Shown here: positions 52,071 to 60,059 of the stretch, piece after piece | Position numbering within the stretch: the first letter of the stretch is position 1 | Layout: every line of letters starts with the position of its first letter | Assembly: GCF_947487305.1 (NCBI RefSeq) | Contig: NZ_CANKWH010000001.1 | Location: forward strand, 124,001 to 188,000 | Direction: 5' to 3' | DNA: 64,000 nt | Origin: an uncultured Paracoccus sp. | GTDB taxonomy: Bacteria; Pseudomonadota; Alphaproteobacteria; Rhodobacterales; Rhodobacteraceae | Notes under the pieces: generated by a model | Database searches by the model: none | Seen by the model: the letters and a program-made list of their open reading frames with translations, nothing else | What the model was told of the DNA's origin: nothing | Position numbers and translations under genes: made by a program

Positions 52071-52859
52071 ATGGGCGATTTGCTGAACGGAAAACGCGGC
52101 CTTGTGATGGGGGTCGCGAATGACCGTTCCATCGCCTGGGGCATTGCGAGGGCGCTGGCGGACCAGGGCGCGGAACTGGCCTTTTCCTACCAAGGCGAGG
52201 CCTTTGGCCGGCGGGTCGAACCGCTGGCCGCCTCGGTCGGCTCGGATTTCCTTGTCGATGTGGACGTGACCGATGACGCCAGCCTCGACGCCGCCTTTGC
52301 CGCGATCTCCGAGCGCTGGGGCAAGCTGGACTTTCTGGTCCATGCCATCGCCTTTTCGAACAAGGACGAACTGACCGGCCGCTTCGTCAATACCAGTCGC
52401 GAGAACTTCAAGCACAGCCTTGAAATCTCGTGCTATTCGCTGATCGAGGTGGCGCGGCGCGCGCATCCGCTGATGGCGCCGGGCAGCTCGATCATCACCC
52501 TGACCTATGGCGGCTCGAACCGCGTCACCCCCTTCTACAACGTCATGGGCGTGGCCAAGGCGGCGCTGGAATCGACCGTGCGCTATCTCGCCAATGACCT
52601 TGGCACCGACGGCATCCGCGTCAACGCCATCTCGCCCGGCCCGATGAAGACGCTGGCCGGCGCGGCCATCGGCGGGGCTCGCAAGACCTATCGCCATACC
52701 GAGGCCAATGCACCCCTGCGCAGCAATGCCACGCTGGAAGCGATCGGCGGCACCGCGGTCTGGCTGACCAGCGACTGGGGCAGCTCGACCACCGGCGAGA
52801 TCGTCATGGTCGATGGCGGCTATCACGTGCTGGGCATGCCGCAGAGCGAGAACCTGTGA
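52071..52859 (+). CDS. fabI: Enoyl-ACP reductase I (NADH)
   Basis: A 262-residue short-chain dehydrogenase-like FabI. The cofactor motif is GLVMGVANDRSIAWGIARAL. The catalytic Tyr-x6-Lys is in FYNVMGVAKAALESTVRYLA and the substrate loop is ISPGPMKTLAGAAIGG. It catalyses the last reduction of each elongation cycle and is the target class of triclosan-type inhibitors. It overlaps the HAD gene by 4 bp. Confidence 0.95.
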   Translation: MGDLLNGKRGLVMGVANDRSIAWGIARALADQGAELAFSYQGEAFGRRVEPLAASVGSDFLVDVDVTDDASLDAAFAAISERWGKLDFLVHAIAFSNKDELTGRFVNTSRENFKHSLEISCYSLIEVARRAHPLMAPGSSIITLTYGGSNRVTPFYNVMGVAKAALESTVRYLANDLGTDGIRVNAISPGPMKTLAGAAIGGARKTYRHTEANAPLRSNATLEAIGGTAVWLTSDWGSSTTGEIVMVDGGYHVLGMPQSENL

Positions 52860-53497
52860 TCTGGGTCTTCGACGCCTATGGCACGCTGTTCGATGTGGAC
52901 GGCGCGGCGCGGCAGGCGGCCGAGGATGACCCGACGCTGACGGCAATCTGGCCGGCTTTGTCCTTCGACTGGCGGCGCAAGCAGCTGGAATACAGCTGGA
53001 TGCGCTGCGTGACCGGCGAGCACGCCGATTTCTGGCAGGTGACGTCAGACGCGCTCGATTGGGCGGCCGAGCGGCATGGCGTCAGCGACACCGCCCGGCT
53101 CTTGGACCTCTATCGCCGCCTGCCCGCCTATTCCGAGGCGGCGGAGGTGCTGGAGCGCCTGCGTCAGCGCGGCCAGACCGCGATATTTTCCAACGGCTCG
53201 CCGCAGATGCTGGAGGATGCCGTGTCCAGCGCCGGGCTGGCGCCGCATCTGGATGCGCTGCTGTCGGTGGAAAGCGCCGGACGCTTCAAGCCTGCGACCG
53301 AGGCCTATCGCGTCGTCACCGATCATTTCGGCGTGGCACCGGGGGAGATCACCTTTGTCTCGTCGAATGGCTGGGACATCTATGGCGCCGCCGCCTTCGG
53401 CTTCGACACCGCCTGGGTCAATCGTGCCGGGCTGCCGGTCGATCGCCTGCCGCACCGCCCTGCCCGAATTCTTCCCGACCTGACCGGATTGTTGTAA
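52856..53497 (+). CDS. HAD-superfamily (S)-2-haloacid dehalogenase type II
   Basis: A 213-residue HAD hydrolase starting with GTG that overlaps the fabI stop. It has the nucleophile Asp in WVFDAYGTLFDV, motif II in AIFSNGSPQML, the lysine in GRFKPATEAY and motif III in FVSSNGWDIYGA. The SNGSP and SSNGWD signatures match L-2-haloacid dehalogenases rather than phosphatases. Its place behind fabI and before a hydrolase is probably operonic convenience; no halo-compound pathway is visible. Confidence 0.9.
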   Translation: MIWVFDAYGTLFDVDGAARQAAEDDPTLTAIWPALSFDWRRKQLEYSWMRCVTGEHADFWQVTSDALDWAAERHGVSDTARLLDLYRRLPAYSEAAEVLERLRQRGQTAIFSNGSPQMLEDAVSSAGLAPHLDALLSVESAGRFKPATEAYRVVTDHFGVAPGEITFVSSNGWDIYGAAAFGFDTAWVNRAGLPVDRLPHRPARILPDLTGLL

Positions 53498-54322
53498 ATG
53501 CCGCATTTCACCACCGCCGACGGCGCCCGCCTCGCCTATGCCGACGAGGGGACCGGCCTGCCCGTTCTCTGCCTTGCCGGGCTGACCCGCAACATGGGCG
53601 ATTTCGACTATCTCGCCCCGCATCTGCCCGATGTCCGGCTGATCCGCATGGATTACCGCGGCCGTGGCCAGTCGGATTACACCGGCCCCGCGACCTATAC
53701 CGTGCCGCAAGAGGGCAAGGACGCGCTGGCGCTGCTGGACCATCTGGGGATCGACAAGGCGGCGGTGCTGGGCACCTCGCGCGGCGGGCTGATCGGGATG
53801 CTCCTGGCCGCAGTCGCGCATGACCGGCTGCTGGGCCTCTGCCTCAACGATGTCGGCCCGGTGATCGTGCGCGTCGGGCTGGAGCGCATTTTCGACTATG
53901 TCGGGCGTAACCCGTCCGCGAAAACCTATGAGGCCGTGGCCGAGCGCATGGCCGCGCTGAACCCCGGCTTTGCCAATGTGCCCGAGGGGCGCTGGCTGTC
54001 GGACGCGCAAAAATTCTATGTCGAGACCGAGCGCGGCCTGCAGATCCGCTATGACCCGACCCTGCGCGAGGCGTTTATCGCCGCCTTCGAGGGCGAGACA
54101 CCGGACCTCTGGCCGCTCTGGGAGGCGACGGCGGGCTTCCCCGTCGCGCTGATCCGGGGTGCGAATTCGGATCTGTTGTCGCGGGACGTGTTCGACGAGA
54201 TGCGGCGGCGGCGGCCGGATGGCATCTACGCCGAGGTGCCGGACCGGGCGCATGTGCCGTGGCTCGACGAGGCGGAGAGTGTGGCGGCGGTCAGGGAGTG
54301 GGTTGAGAATGTGCGGGCGTAG
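53498..54322 (+). CDS. Alpha/beta hydrolase
   Basis: A 274-residue alpha/beta-hydrolase. The oxyanion region is CLAGLTRNMGDFDYLAPHLP, the nucleophile elbow is LGTSRGGLIG (GTSRGG, Ser) and the acid Asp is in LIRGANSDLLS. The catalytic His is probably in VPDRAHVPWLDEAE. It starts directly after the HAD gene. Its TAG stop lies inside the left arm of the palindrome at 54317-54386, so the element defines the gene's end. The substrate is unknown. Confidence 0.87.
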   Translation: MPHFTTADGARLAYADEGTGLPVLCLAGLTRNMGDFDYLAPHLPDVRLIRMDYRGRGQSDYTGPATYTVPQEGKDALALLDHLGIDKAAVLGTSRGGLIGMLLAAVAHDRLLGLCLNDVGPVIVRVGLERIFDYVGRNPSAKTYEAVAERMAALNPGFANVPEGRWLSDAQKFYVETERGLQIRYDPTLREAFIAAFEGETPDLWPLWEATAGFPVALIRGANSDLLSRDVFDEMRRRRPDGIYAEVPDRAHVPWLDEAESVAAVREWVENVRA

Positions 54323-54386
54323 GGTGGGGTTTCACCCCACCATGTGAGCGTCGGCCGGAATGGTGGGTTGGAAACCCACCCTACGC
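54317..54386. repeat. Large palindrome / bidirectional terminator spanning two stop codons
   Basis: Outer inverted repeat GCGTAGGGTGGG (54317-54328) / CCCACCCTACGC (54375-54386) is perfect over 12 bp. It extends by TTTC/GAAA after one bulged G. Inner hairpins GGTGGGG-tttca-CCCCACC and GGTGGGTT...AACCCACC lie within. The left arm supplies the TAG of the hydrolase and the right arm the TAG of the convergent endonuclease. GTAGGGTGGG-type palindromes recur in many proteobacteria. Confidence 0.8.
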
Positions 54387-55145
54387 GGGCTGTGACGCGT
54401 CATCCACAACACATCGTGGCGTGATCCCGAATGCCAGCACCGGGCAGCCGCCGTTTCTTCCAGCATCAAGGCGATACAGCAGCTTTCTCATCCACGTCGT
54501 TGACGCGCCATATTTCTTGTACACCTCGCCTGCGCCTTCGGAGCCATCTTTGGTCAAAACCTTGCCGAGGCGCCGAAAGAAATTCGTGTCTAGTGACGAA
54601 CCACGCGTGATAATAACCCCGACATCGATCGCACCGGCTTCATAGAAGGCCGAGAATGCATAGAGATCGCGATCGTAGGTCTGATCCTTGCTGTTCCACT
54701 CAAGATCTACGGCCACACGGCCATTCACGAAGTCGATGCGATGACCATCGAGAAAGCCCTCGCGAATGTAGCTGTCATAGATCTCACTCCCTTTGGGTGA
54801 CTGCAGTTTGACATGCAGATCTGCCGAGATACGCATTTCACGCCATTGCGGGTCGAAAAGTGTGTCGACATACTTTGCAATCACCGACTTGCTGCCGCCA
54901 GGTGTTCGAATTTGCTGTGTCGAGATCTCAAATCGTTCAAGAACAGACACGATAGAAGCAAACTGACCGGGAAATCCGTTCTTCAGAACGCTCGCAGCGT
55001 TGCGGTAGGAATAGACCTCGAAACGATCGGTGATCGATGCCGGTATCGCGCCGCTGACCAGATCAGGATGATCGGCATTCCGACCAAAGGAAACATCATC
55101 ATCCCGGCCGGAGGCCTCATCCACTTCATCGTCACCGGCCGTCAT
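54381..55145 (-). CDS. Type II restriction endonuclease, BglII/BstYI-like
   Basis: A 254-residue protein from the coupled ATG at 55145; an ATG at 55187 would add 14 residues. The PD-(D/E)XK-like core is DGHRIDFVNGRVAVDLEWNS and KDQTYDRDLYAFSAFYEAGA with IDVGVIITRGSSL. The C-terminus has KKYGASTTWMRKLLYRLDAG and RNGGCPVLAFGI, matching the BglII/BstYI family (AGATCT or RGATCY cutters). The target site is inferred from the family only. The gene is less GC-rich than its surroundings, which suggests transfer. It is coupled by a 4-bp overlap to the methyltransferase. Confidence 0.85.
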   Translation of the reverse strand: MTAGDDEVDEASGRDDDVSFGRNADHPDLVSGAIPASITDRFEVYSYRNAASVLKNGFPGQFASIVSVLERFEISTQQIRTPGGSKSVIAKYVDTLFDPQWREMRISADLHVKLQSPKGSEIYDSYIREGFLDGHRIDFVNGRVAVDLEWNSKDQTYDRDLYAFSAFYEAGAIDVGVIITRGSSLDTNFFRRLGKVLTKDGSEGAGEVYKKYGASTTWMRKLLYRLDAGRNGGCPVLAFGITPRCVVDDASQPA

Positions 55146-55804
55146 TCCGCTGCAGCCACCGTCGAGTTGAAAGAATAGGTCTTCCAAGTCGGCTTATAGC
55201 TATCGTCGGCCTGATTCCCCCATACCGTCCAACCTTTGCGTTCACCGCGTGCGAAAAGCTCAAGATACGGCCCCCAAGAACAGGACTCAATGATCTCATA
55301 CTGCTCGTCAGGCTTGCGCGAATGCTCCCGCTTGCGGGTTTTCAGTAGATCACCATCGGGCTCGATAGATTCAATGAAATTGACCTGCGAACGACCAGGG
55401 GCAAGCGTTCGGGCGGCCTTCCCACGCACACCGAACAACAAGATCTCGGTGACGTTTCGGAAGTAGAAACCGACCCCGCGCCCATCTGGTCCACCATCCT
55501 TGCGAATTTTTTCCCAGATCAGGTTCGACTTATAGTTAAATCCCCAGGCCTCCATCACCTTCAGCCCGTCCGGCAGCAGCGCGTTCGGTACCCAAAGGTA
55601 GAGATGAGCCGGATCCGCAGCCAGTTCCTTCACCGGCATGGCGCAAATATCGGCGAGTGGCATCGTCGGATAGCGATTTAAACGCTTGTGCTCCGGCGCG
55701 ACCTTGCCCGTCTTGTTGGTAAACTGCCAAGGGGGGTCGGCCATTATCGTCCCGAACTTCTGGCCAGCCAACTTATCAAACATTTCGCACCTTCGCTTTT
55801 TCAC
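55142..55804 (-). CDS. MT-A70-family DNA N6-adenine methyltransferase
   Basis: A 220-residue MT-A70-type methyltransferase. The catalytic motif is DPPW in GTIMADPPWQFTNK. Other features are HLYLWVPNALLPDGLKVMEA, WGFNYKSNLIWEKIRK and EILLFGVRGKAARTL; the SAM-binding end lies near LELFARGERKGWTVWGNQ. It should protect host DNA from the adjacent endonuclease. It is the first gene of the pair, so methylation precedes cutting. Lower GC and mixed codon use mark the pair as acquired. Confidence 0.9.
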   Translation of the reverse strand: MKKRRCEMFDKLAGQKFGTIMADPPWQFTNKTGKVAPEHKRLNRYPTMPLADICAMPVKELAADPAHLYLWVPNALLPDGLKVMEAWGFNYKSNLIWEKIRKDGGPDGRGVGFYFRNVTEILLFGVRGKAARTLAPGRSQVNFIESIEPDGDLLKTRKREHSRKPDEQYEIIESCSWGPYLELFARGERKGWTVWGNQADDSYKPTWKTYSFNSTVAAAE

Positions 55805-55858
55805 CCACCTTATCGGAGGTATTCGTCAAGATCACGTTAAGTTCGTGGGAGACAACAC

Positions 55859-56785
55859 TCACCCCCAATCCCCCTCAAACTCCCGCCATTCCCGCGCGCT
55901 CATCCCGCTCTCTTCCTGCGTGACCACCTCGCCCTTCAACCGCCGCCGCAGCACCGCCGCTGCCTGCGCCGACAGGCTCACCGCCTCCATCCGGTAATCC
56001 CGGAACGCCCCGAAGGCCGCCGGGACCCAGTCGGCGACGATGGCGCACATGGCGTCGGCATAGGCGCGGATCTCGTACTGGGCGTGGGGGTCGGCGCGCA
56101 GGCGCAGGAAATGCAGCAGGTTGTGGAGATCGACCTTCCAATACCATTGCGTATAGATATTCGCCGGCAGGTTCATCCGCGCCAACTCGCGCGCCAGACC
56201 CTGCTGGGGTGTTCCATCAGGCTGGGCTTGGGACAGCATCGCCTCGTAATGGTCATAGCTGCGCATCGCGTCCTCGCGCAGCAGCGACAGGACGCGCTGC
56301 GCCTCCTCGCCCTCCAGCACCTCGCCCCGACCCTGGTTGTTCTGGCGCGACTGCGCCGCCAGCTGCTCGGGCTGGGGGATGTAGAATTCGCGGTCGAGGA
56401 TCGAATAGCGCGCCGAATATTCGTTCACATTGGCGGTGCGGTGGCGGATCCATTGCCGGGCGACGAAGACCGGCAGCTTGACGTGGAACTTGGCCTCGCA
56501 CATCTCGAACGGGGTCGAGTGCCAATGCCGCATCAGGTAGCGGATCAGCCCCTCGTCATTCTGCACCGACTTGGTGCCGCGGCCATAGCTGACGCGGGCC
56601 GCCTGACAGATCGCGGCATCGTCGCCCATATAGTCGACGACGCGGACGAACCCGTGGTCCAGCACCGGATGGGCGGTGTAAAGATGCGCCTCCATCCCCG
56701 GCGACACGGCGCGCAGGGTGGGTTGCGGGGTGTCGCGCAGCGCGTCGATCTCGGCCTGTTGGTCGGCACTTACCGGCGTATTCAT
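55859..56785 (-). CDS. thyX: FAD-dependent thymidylate synthase
   Basis: A 308-residue ThyX. The signature RHR-x7-S-x-R is seen in [18 protein letters not shown]. Substrate-binding segments are [20 protein letters not shown] and [20 protein letters not shown]. It makes dTMP from dUMP with flavin chemistry, an alternative to ThyA. It therefore uses the product of the dUTPase encoded at 47 kb. The start at 56785 ([10 protein letters not shown]) is preferred; upstream in-frame codons are atypical. Confidence 0.94.
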   Translation of the reverse strand: MNTPVSADQQAEIDALRDTPQPTLRAVSPGMEAHLYTAHPVLDHGFVRVVDYMGDDAAICQAARVSYGRGTKSVQNDEGLIRYLMRHWHSTPFEMCEAKFHVKLPVFVARQWIRHRTANVNEYSARYSILDREFYIPQPEQLAAQSRQNNQGRGEVLEGEEAQRVLSLLREDAMRSYDHYEAMLSQAQPDGTPQQGLARELARMNLPANIYTQWYWKVDLHNLLHFLRLRADPHAQYEIRAYADAMCAIVADWVPAAFGAFRDYRMEAVSLSAQAAAVLRRRLKGEVVTQEESGMSAREWREFEGDWG

Positions 56786-56933
56786 GGTAGTCTGTCCCTT
56801 TCGATCCACATCATCTTGTGCCACCTGCGCCCGAGTCGTTCAACCGAATTGCGCCGCTTGCGAACGGTTTGCGCCCCGGCTGTCGCCGTGCCAGTCTGCG
56901 GCCCGAAACTGGCTGCATCGAAAGGCGAGGATG

Positions 56934-57362
56934 ATGAAAATCCGCTATCTGCACACCATGGTCCGGGTGAAGGACCTCGAGGCCAGCATGGCCTTCTATC
57001 GTCTTCTGGGGCTGGAGGAGATCCGCCGCAGCGACAGCGAGAAGGGTCGCTTCACGCTGGTCTTCATGGCGCCGCCGGGCCAGCCCGATTGCCCGATCGA
57101 GCTGACCTATAACTGGGATGGCGACGAGGGTCTGCCCTCGGACAGCCGGCATTTCGGCCATCTCGCCTACCGGGTCGAAAACATCTACGCGCTGTGCCAG
57201 ACGCTGATGGATGCGGGCGTGACCATCAACCGTCCGCCGCGCGACGGGCATATGGCCTTCGTGCGCAGCCCCGACAATGTCTCGATCGAGCTGTTGCAGG
57301 AAGGCGAGCATCTGGCCCCGGCGGAACCCTGGGCCAGCATGGAAAATACCGGTCACTGGTAG
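56934..57362 (+). CDS. gloA: Lactoylglutathione lyase (glyoxalase I)
   Basis: A 142-residue glyoxalase I. Two beta-alpha-beta modules carry the metal ligands: H in MKIRYLHTMVRVKDLEASMA, E in CPIELTYNWD, H in FGHLAYRV and E in NVSIELLQEG. It isomerises the methylglyoxal-glutathione hemithioacetal. The start at 56934 follows AAGGCGAGG. It converges with mlaF (stops 4 bp apart). Confidence 0.93.
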   Translation: MKIRYLHTMVRVKDLEASMAFYRLLGLEEIRRSDSEKGRFTLVFMAPPGQPDCPIELTYNWDGDEGLPSDSRHFGHLAYRVENIYALCQTLMDAGVTINRPPRDGHMAFVRSPDNVSIELLQEGEHLAPAEPWASMENTGHW

Positions 57363-57365
57363 GGT

Positions 57366-58097
57366 CTACTCGGCCCCCAGAAAGGCCTTGAGCGGGTCGG
57401 CAGCGGCCATCCGCGCCACCGGCCCGTCCCAGGCAATGCGCCCGTCCTGCAACAGCGCCACCCGGTCGCCGATGGCGCGGACGGACTGCATGTCATGGGT
57501 GATGGTGATGGCCGTCGCCCCGGTCTCGGTGACGATGCCGCGGATCAACTCGTTGATGCGGCGCGCGCGGATCGGGTCCAGTCCGGTGGTCGGTTCGTCG
57601 AAGAAAATGACCTGCGGATCATCGGCAATGGCGCGGGCCAGGGCGGCGCGCTTGGCCATGCCACCCGACAGCTCGGCCGGCATCAGGTCGGCGGTTTCGG
57701 GGCCAAGGCCGACCCGGGCCAGCTTTTCCACCGCGATGGCGCGGGCGCGGGCGTCGGACATGCGCTGGCGCAGGCGGAAACCGACATTCTGCCAGACGGT
57801 CAGGCTGTCGAACAGCGCCGCGCCCTGGAACAGCATGCCGAAACCCGAGAGGAAGTCGCGCCGCCGCGCCGGGGTCAGGCGCTGGCCCTGCCACAGCACC
57901 TCGCCCGCGTCAGGCTCGACCAGCCCGAGGATGCATTTCAACAGGATCGACTTGCCGGTGCCCGACTGGCCGATGACGCAAAGGCTCTCGCCCTGCCCCA
58001 CAGCCAGATCGACGCCGGCCAGAACCTGCTTCGGGCCGAAGGATTTCGTCAATCCGCGGGTTTCGATCAGTGGCCCATTCTTTGCCAGCCCGCTCAT
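57366..58097 (-). CDS. mlaF: MlaF-like ABC transporter ATPase
   Basis: A 243-residue ABC ATPase. Walker A is CVIGQSGTGKSILLKC, the signature is AELSGGMAKRAALARAI and Walker B is VIFFDEPTTGLDP. The SGGM signature is typical of MlaF/Ttg2A phospholipid-trafficking ATPases. It forms the inner-membrane complex with the MlaE permease, whose gene overlaps it by 4 bp. MlaD, MlaB and MlaC are not in the window. Confidence 0.92.
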   Translation of the reverse strand: MSGLAKNGPLIETRGLTKSFGPKQVLAGVDLAVGQGESLCVIGQSGTGKSILLKCILGLVEPDAGEVLWQGQRLTPARRRDFLSGFGMLFQGAALFDSLTVWQNVGFRLRQRMSDARARAIAVEKLARVGLGPETADLMPAELSGGMAKRAALARAIADDPQVIFFDEPTTGLDPIRARRINELIRGIVTETGATAITITHDMQSVRAIGDRVALLQDGRIAWDGPVARMAAADPLKAFLGAE

Positions 58098-58858
58098 TGG
58101 AAGAACGCCCCGGTCAGCAGGAAGTTGGCGGCAAGGATGCCGACGGCGGCGGCGACCACGGCGGATTTCGTCGCCCGCCCCACGCCCGCCGCGCCGCGAT
58201 CCGAGCGCATGCCGAACCAGCAGCCGCTGACCGCGACGATCAGCCCGAAGGCCGCACCCTTGATCAGGCCCGACAGCACGTCCCATTGTTCCAGATAGGC
58301 CCAGCTGTTCGAGAGATAGGCCGCCGAGGTGAAGCCAAGCGATTGCGTGCCGACGATCCAACCGCCCATGATGCCGATGATATCGCCCACGCCGACAAGC
58401 AGCGGCACGGTCAGAAACCCGGCCCAGAGGCGCGGCGTGACCAGCCAGCGCATCGGATCTGTGGACAGCGTCACCAGCGCGTCGATCTGCTCGGTCACTT
58501 TCATCGTGCCGATCTCGGCGGCGATGGAGCTGGCGACGCGGGCGGCGACCATCAGCCCGCCCAGCACCGGCCCAAGCTCGCGCACCATGCCGATGGCAAC
58601 GATGGCCGGAACCACGTCACCGGCCTGGAAACGCGCCCCGCCGGAATGGATCTGCAGGGCCAGCGCCGCGCCGGTGAACAGTGCGGTCAGCCCGACGACC
58701 GGCAGCGACAGCCAGCCGATCTGTATGAATTGCGCGAGCAGCGCGCGACCGTGGAAGGGGTGCAGGCCGAACAGCCCCCGCCCGGTGAACAGCGCCACCG
58801 CGCCGATGCCCCGCGTCAGCCGCAGCGCCAGCCGGCCCAGCCATCGGACAGGTTTCAC
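58094..58858 (-). CDS. mlaE: MlaE-like ABC permease (phospholipid trafficking)
   Basis: A 254-residue MlaE permease beginning at GTG 58858, overlapping the alr stop by 4 bp. Five to six membrane helices are visible. Conserved segments are RELGPVLGGLMVAARVASSI, AAEIGTMKVTEQIDALVTLS and LIKGAAFGLIVAVSGCWFG. It works with MlaF in maintaining outer-membrane lipid asymmetry. The order alr-mlaE-mlaF with overlapping starts and stops shows one operon. Confidence 0.9.
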   Translation of the reverse strand: MKPVRWLGRLALRLTRGIGAVALFTGRGLFGLHPFHGRALLAQFIQIGWLSLPVVGLTALFTGAALALQIHSGGARFQAGDVVPAIVAIGMVRELGPVLGGLMVAARVASSIAAEIGTMKVTEQIDALVTLSTDPMRWLVTPRLWAGFLTVPLLVGVGDIIGIMGGWIVGTQSLGFTSAAYLSNSWAYLEQWDVLSGLIKGAAFGLIVAVSGCWFGMRSDRGAAGVGRATKSAVVAAAVGILAANFLLTGAFFQ

Positions 58859-59871
58859 AGATAGGCCCGTTCGTAGCGCCGGCCGAGGGAGGTCAGGATC
58901 TCGTAACCGATGGTGCCCGCGCGCTCGGCCAGCGCATCGACGGGTTGCGCCGGGCAGATGATGTCCAGCGCGGGCGGCACCTTGGCCAGCCCGGTCACGT
59001 CGACGGTGATCAGGTCCATCGAGACGCGCCCGACGATCGGGCAGGCGGTGCCGGCGGCATAGAGGTTCGCGCCCTTCCCCGACATCGCCCGGTGCAAGCC
59101 ATCGGCATAGCCGGCAGCGACGGTGGCGATGCGGCGGGGGCTGTCGGCCACCCATGCGGCGCCGTAGCCCACGAACTCGCCCGGGGCCACGTCGCGGGTC
59201 TGGATCACCGGCAGCGACAGGCGGATGACCTGCCGCGCCTCGGCAAAGGGCAGCCCGCCATAAAGACCGACGCCGGGCCGGGTCAGGTCGAAATGATAGT
59301 CCGGTCCCAGAAGGATACCCCCGGTCGCGGCCAGCGAGCGCGGGACATTGCAGCCCTCGGTCATCTCGCGGAAGGTGGCCAGTTGCATGGCATTGGCGGG
59401 ATGGTCCGGCTCATCGGCGCAGGCCAGATGCGAGATGATCAGCGCCGGCCCCTCGGCCAGCGCCTCGTCGCGGATCGCGGCCCATTGCGCCGGCTCCATC
59501 CCCAGCCGGTTCATGCCGGTGTCCAGCTGGATGGCGAAGGGCTGGCCCGGGCGCAGGCTGCGGTCGCGGAAATATTGCTGCGGGCTGTTCAGGACCGGCA
59601 CCAGACCATCCAGATCGGCGCCCTCCATATGCCCCGAGAGGACGAAGATGCGCGCGTCATCGGCCAGGTGCGGGCGGATCGCCTGCCCCTCGCCGGCCAG
59701 CGCGACAAAGAAATCCCGCGCCCCTGCCCCGTACAGTGCCGGCGCCACCCGCTCGGCCCCCAGCCCATAGGCATTGGCCTTGACCACCGCCCCCGCACGC
59801 GCCTTGCCCGAGCGGTCGGACAGCGCCAGCCAATTGGCCCTGATGGCCCCAAGTTCGATCTGCAATACCAT
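58855..59871 (-). CDS. alr: Alanine racemase
   Basis: A 338-residue fold-type III PLP enzyme. The PLP lysine is in GAVVKANAYGLGAERVAPAL. The second catalytic base (Tyr) is in GEFVGYGAAWVA and the substrate-binding segment is GRVSMDLITVDVT. It provides D-alanine for peptidoglycan. Its length is slightly below the usual 360-370. The DadA-type enzymes at 32-37 kb could consume D-alanine, but they are not linked. Confidence 0.93.
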   Translation of the reverse strand: MVLQIELGAIRANWLALSDRSGKARAGAVVKANAYGLGAERVAPALYGAGARDFFVALAGEGQAIRPHLADDARIFVLSGHMEGADLDGLVPVLNSPQQYFRDRSLRPGQPFAIQLDTGMNRLGMEPAQWAAIRDEALAEGPALIISHLACADEPDHPANAMQLATFREMTEGCNVPRSLAATGGILLGPDYHFDLTRPGVGLYGGLPFAEARQVIRLSLPVIQTRDVAPGEFVGYGAAWVADSPRRIATVAAGYADGLHRAMSGKGANLYAAGTACPIVGRVSMDLITVDVTGLAKVPPALDIICPAQPVDALAERAGTIGYEILTSLGRRYERAYL

Positions 59872-59940
59872 GCCTATCGCTTGCCCGCGCCCCTGCCCCT
59901 CGTCAAGAGTGGATCAACCGCGACCGGGTGGCGCAGGTCA

Positions 59941-60000
59941 TTTGCAATTTCGCAATTTGCATCATGAACCCGCGACAGATTTTGCAAATTTTCTGCATTT
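59941..60000 (+). promoter_or_regulatory. PccR/ScfR-type operator upstream of pccB
   Basis: An AT-rich cluster 60-119 bp before pccB contains TTTGCAAA exactly (59981-59988), TTTGCAAT at 59941-59948, TTCGCAAT at 59949-59956, TTTGCAT at 59956-59962 and a CTGCATTT half at 59993-60000. PccR of Rhodobacter sphaeroides binds paired TTTGCAAA motifs (4-bp spacer) before pccB. The regulator's gene is not in the window. Confidence 0.7.
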
Positions 60001-60059
60001 CGCTTTCCTCTCGCGCGTCCCCGCCTTAATTTCCGGCAACTTTACCGGGAGAGGCAGCC

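Noticed and set aside
52856..54322. Halo-organic degradation operon from the dehalogenase and hydrolase genes
   Set aside because: They trail the fab operon by overlap, and no transporter, regulator or further catabolic gene supports a halo-compound pathway.
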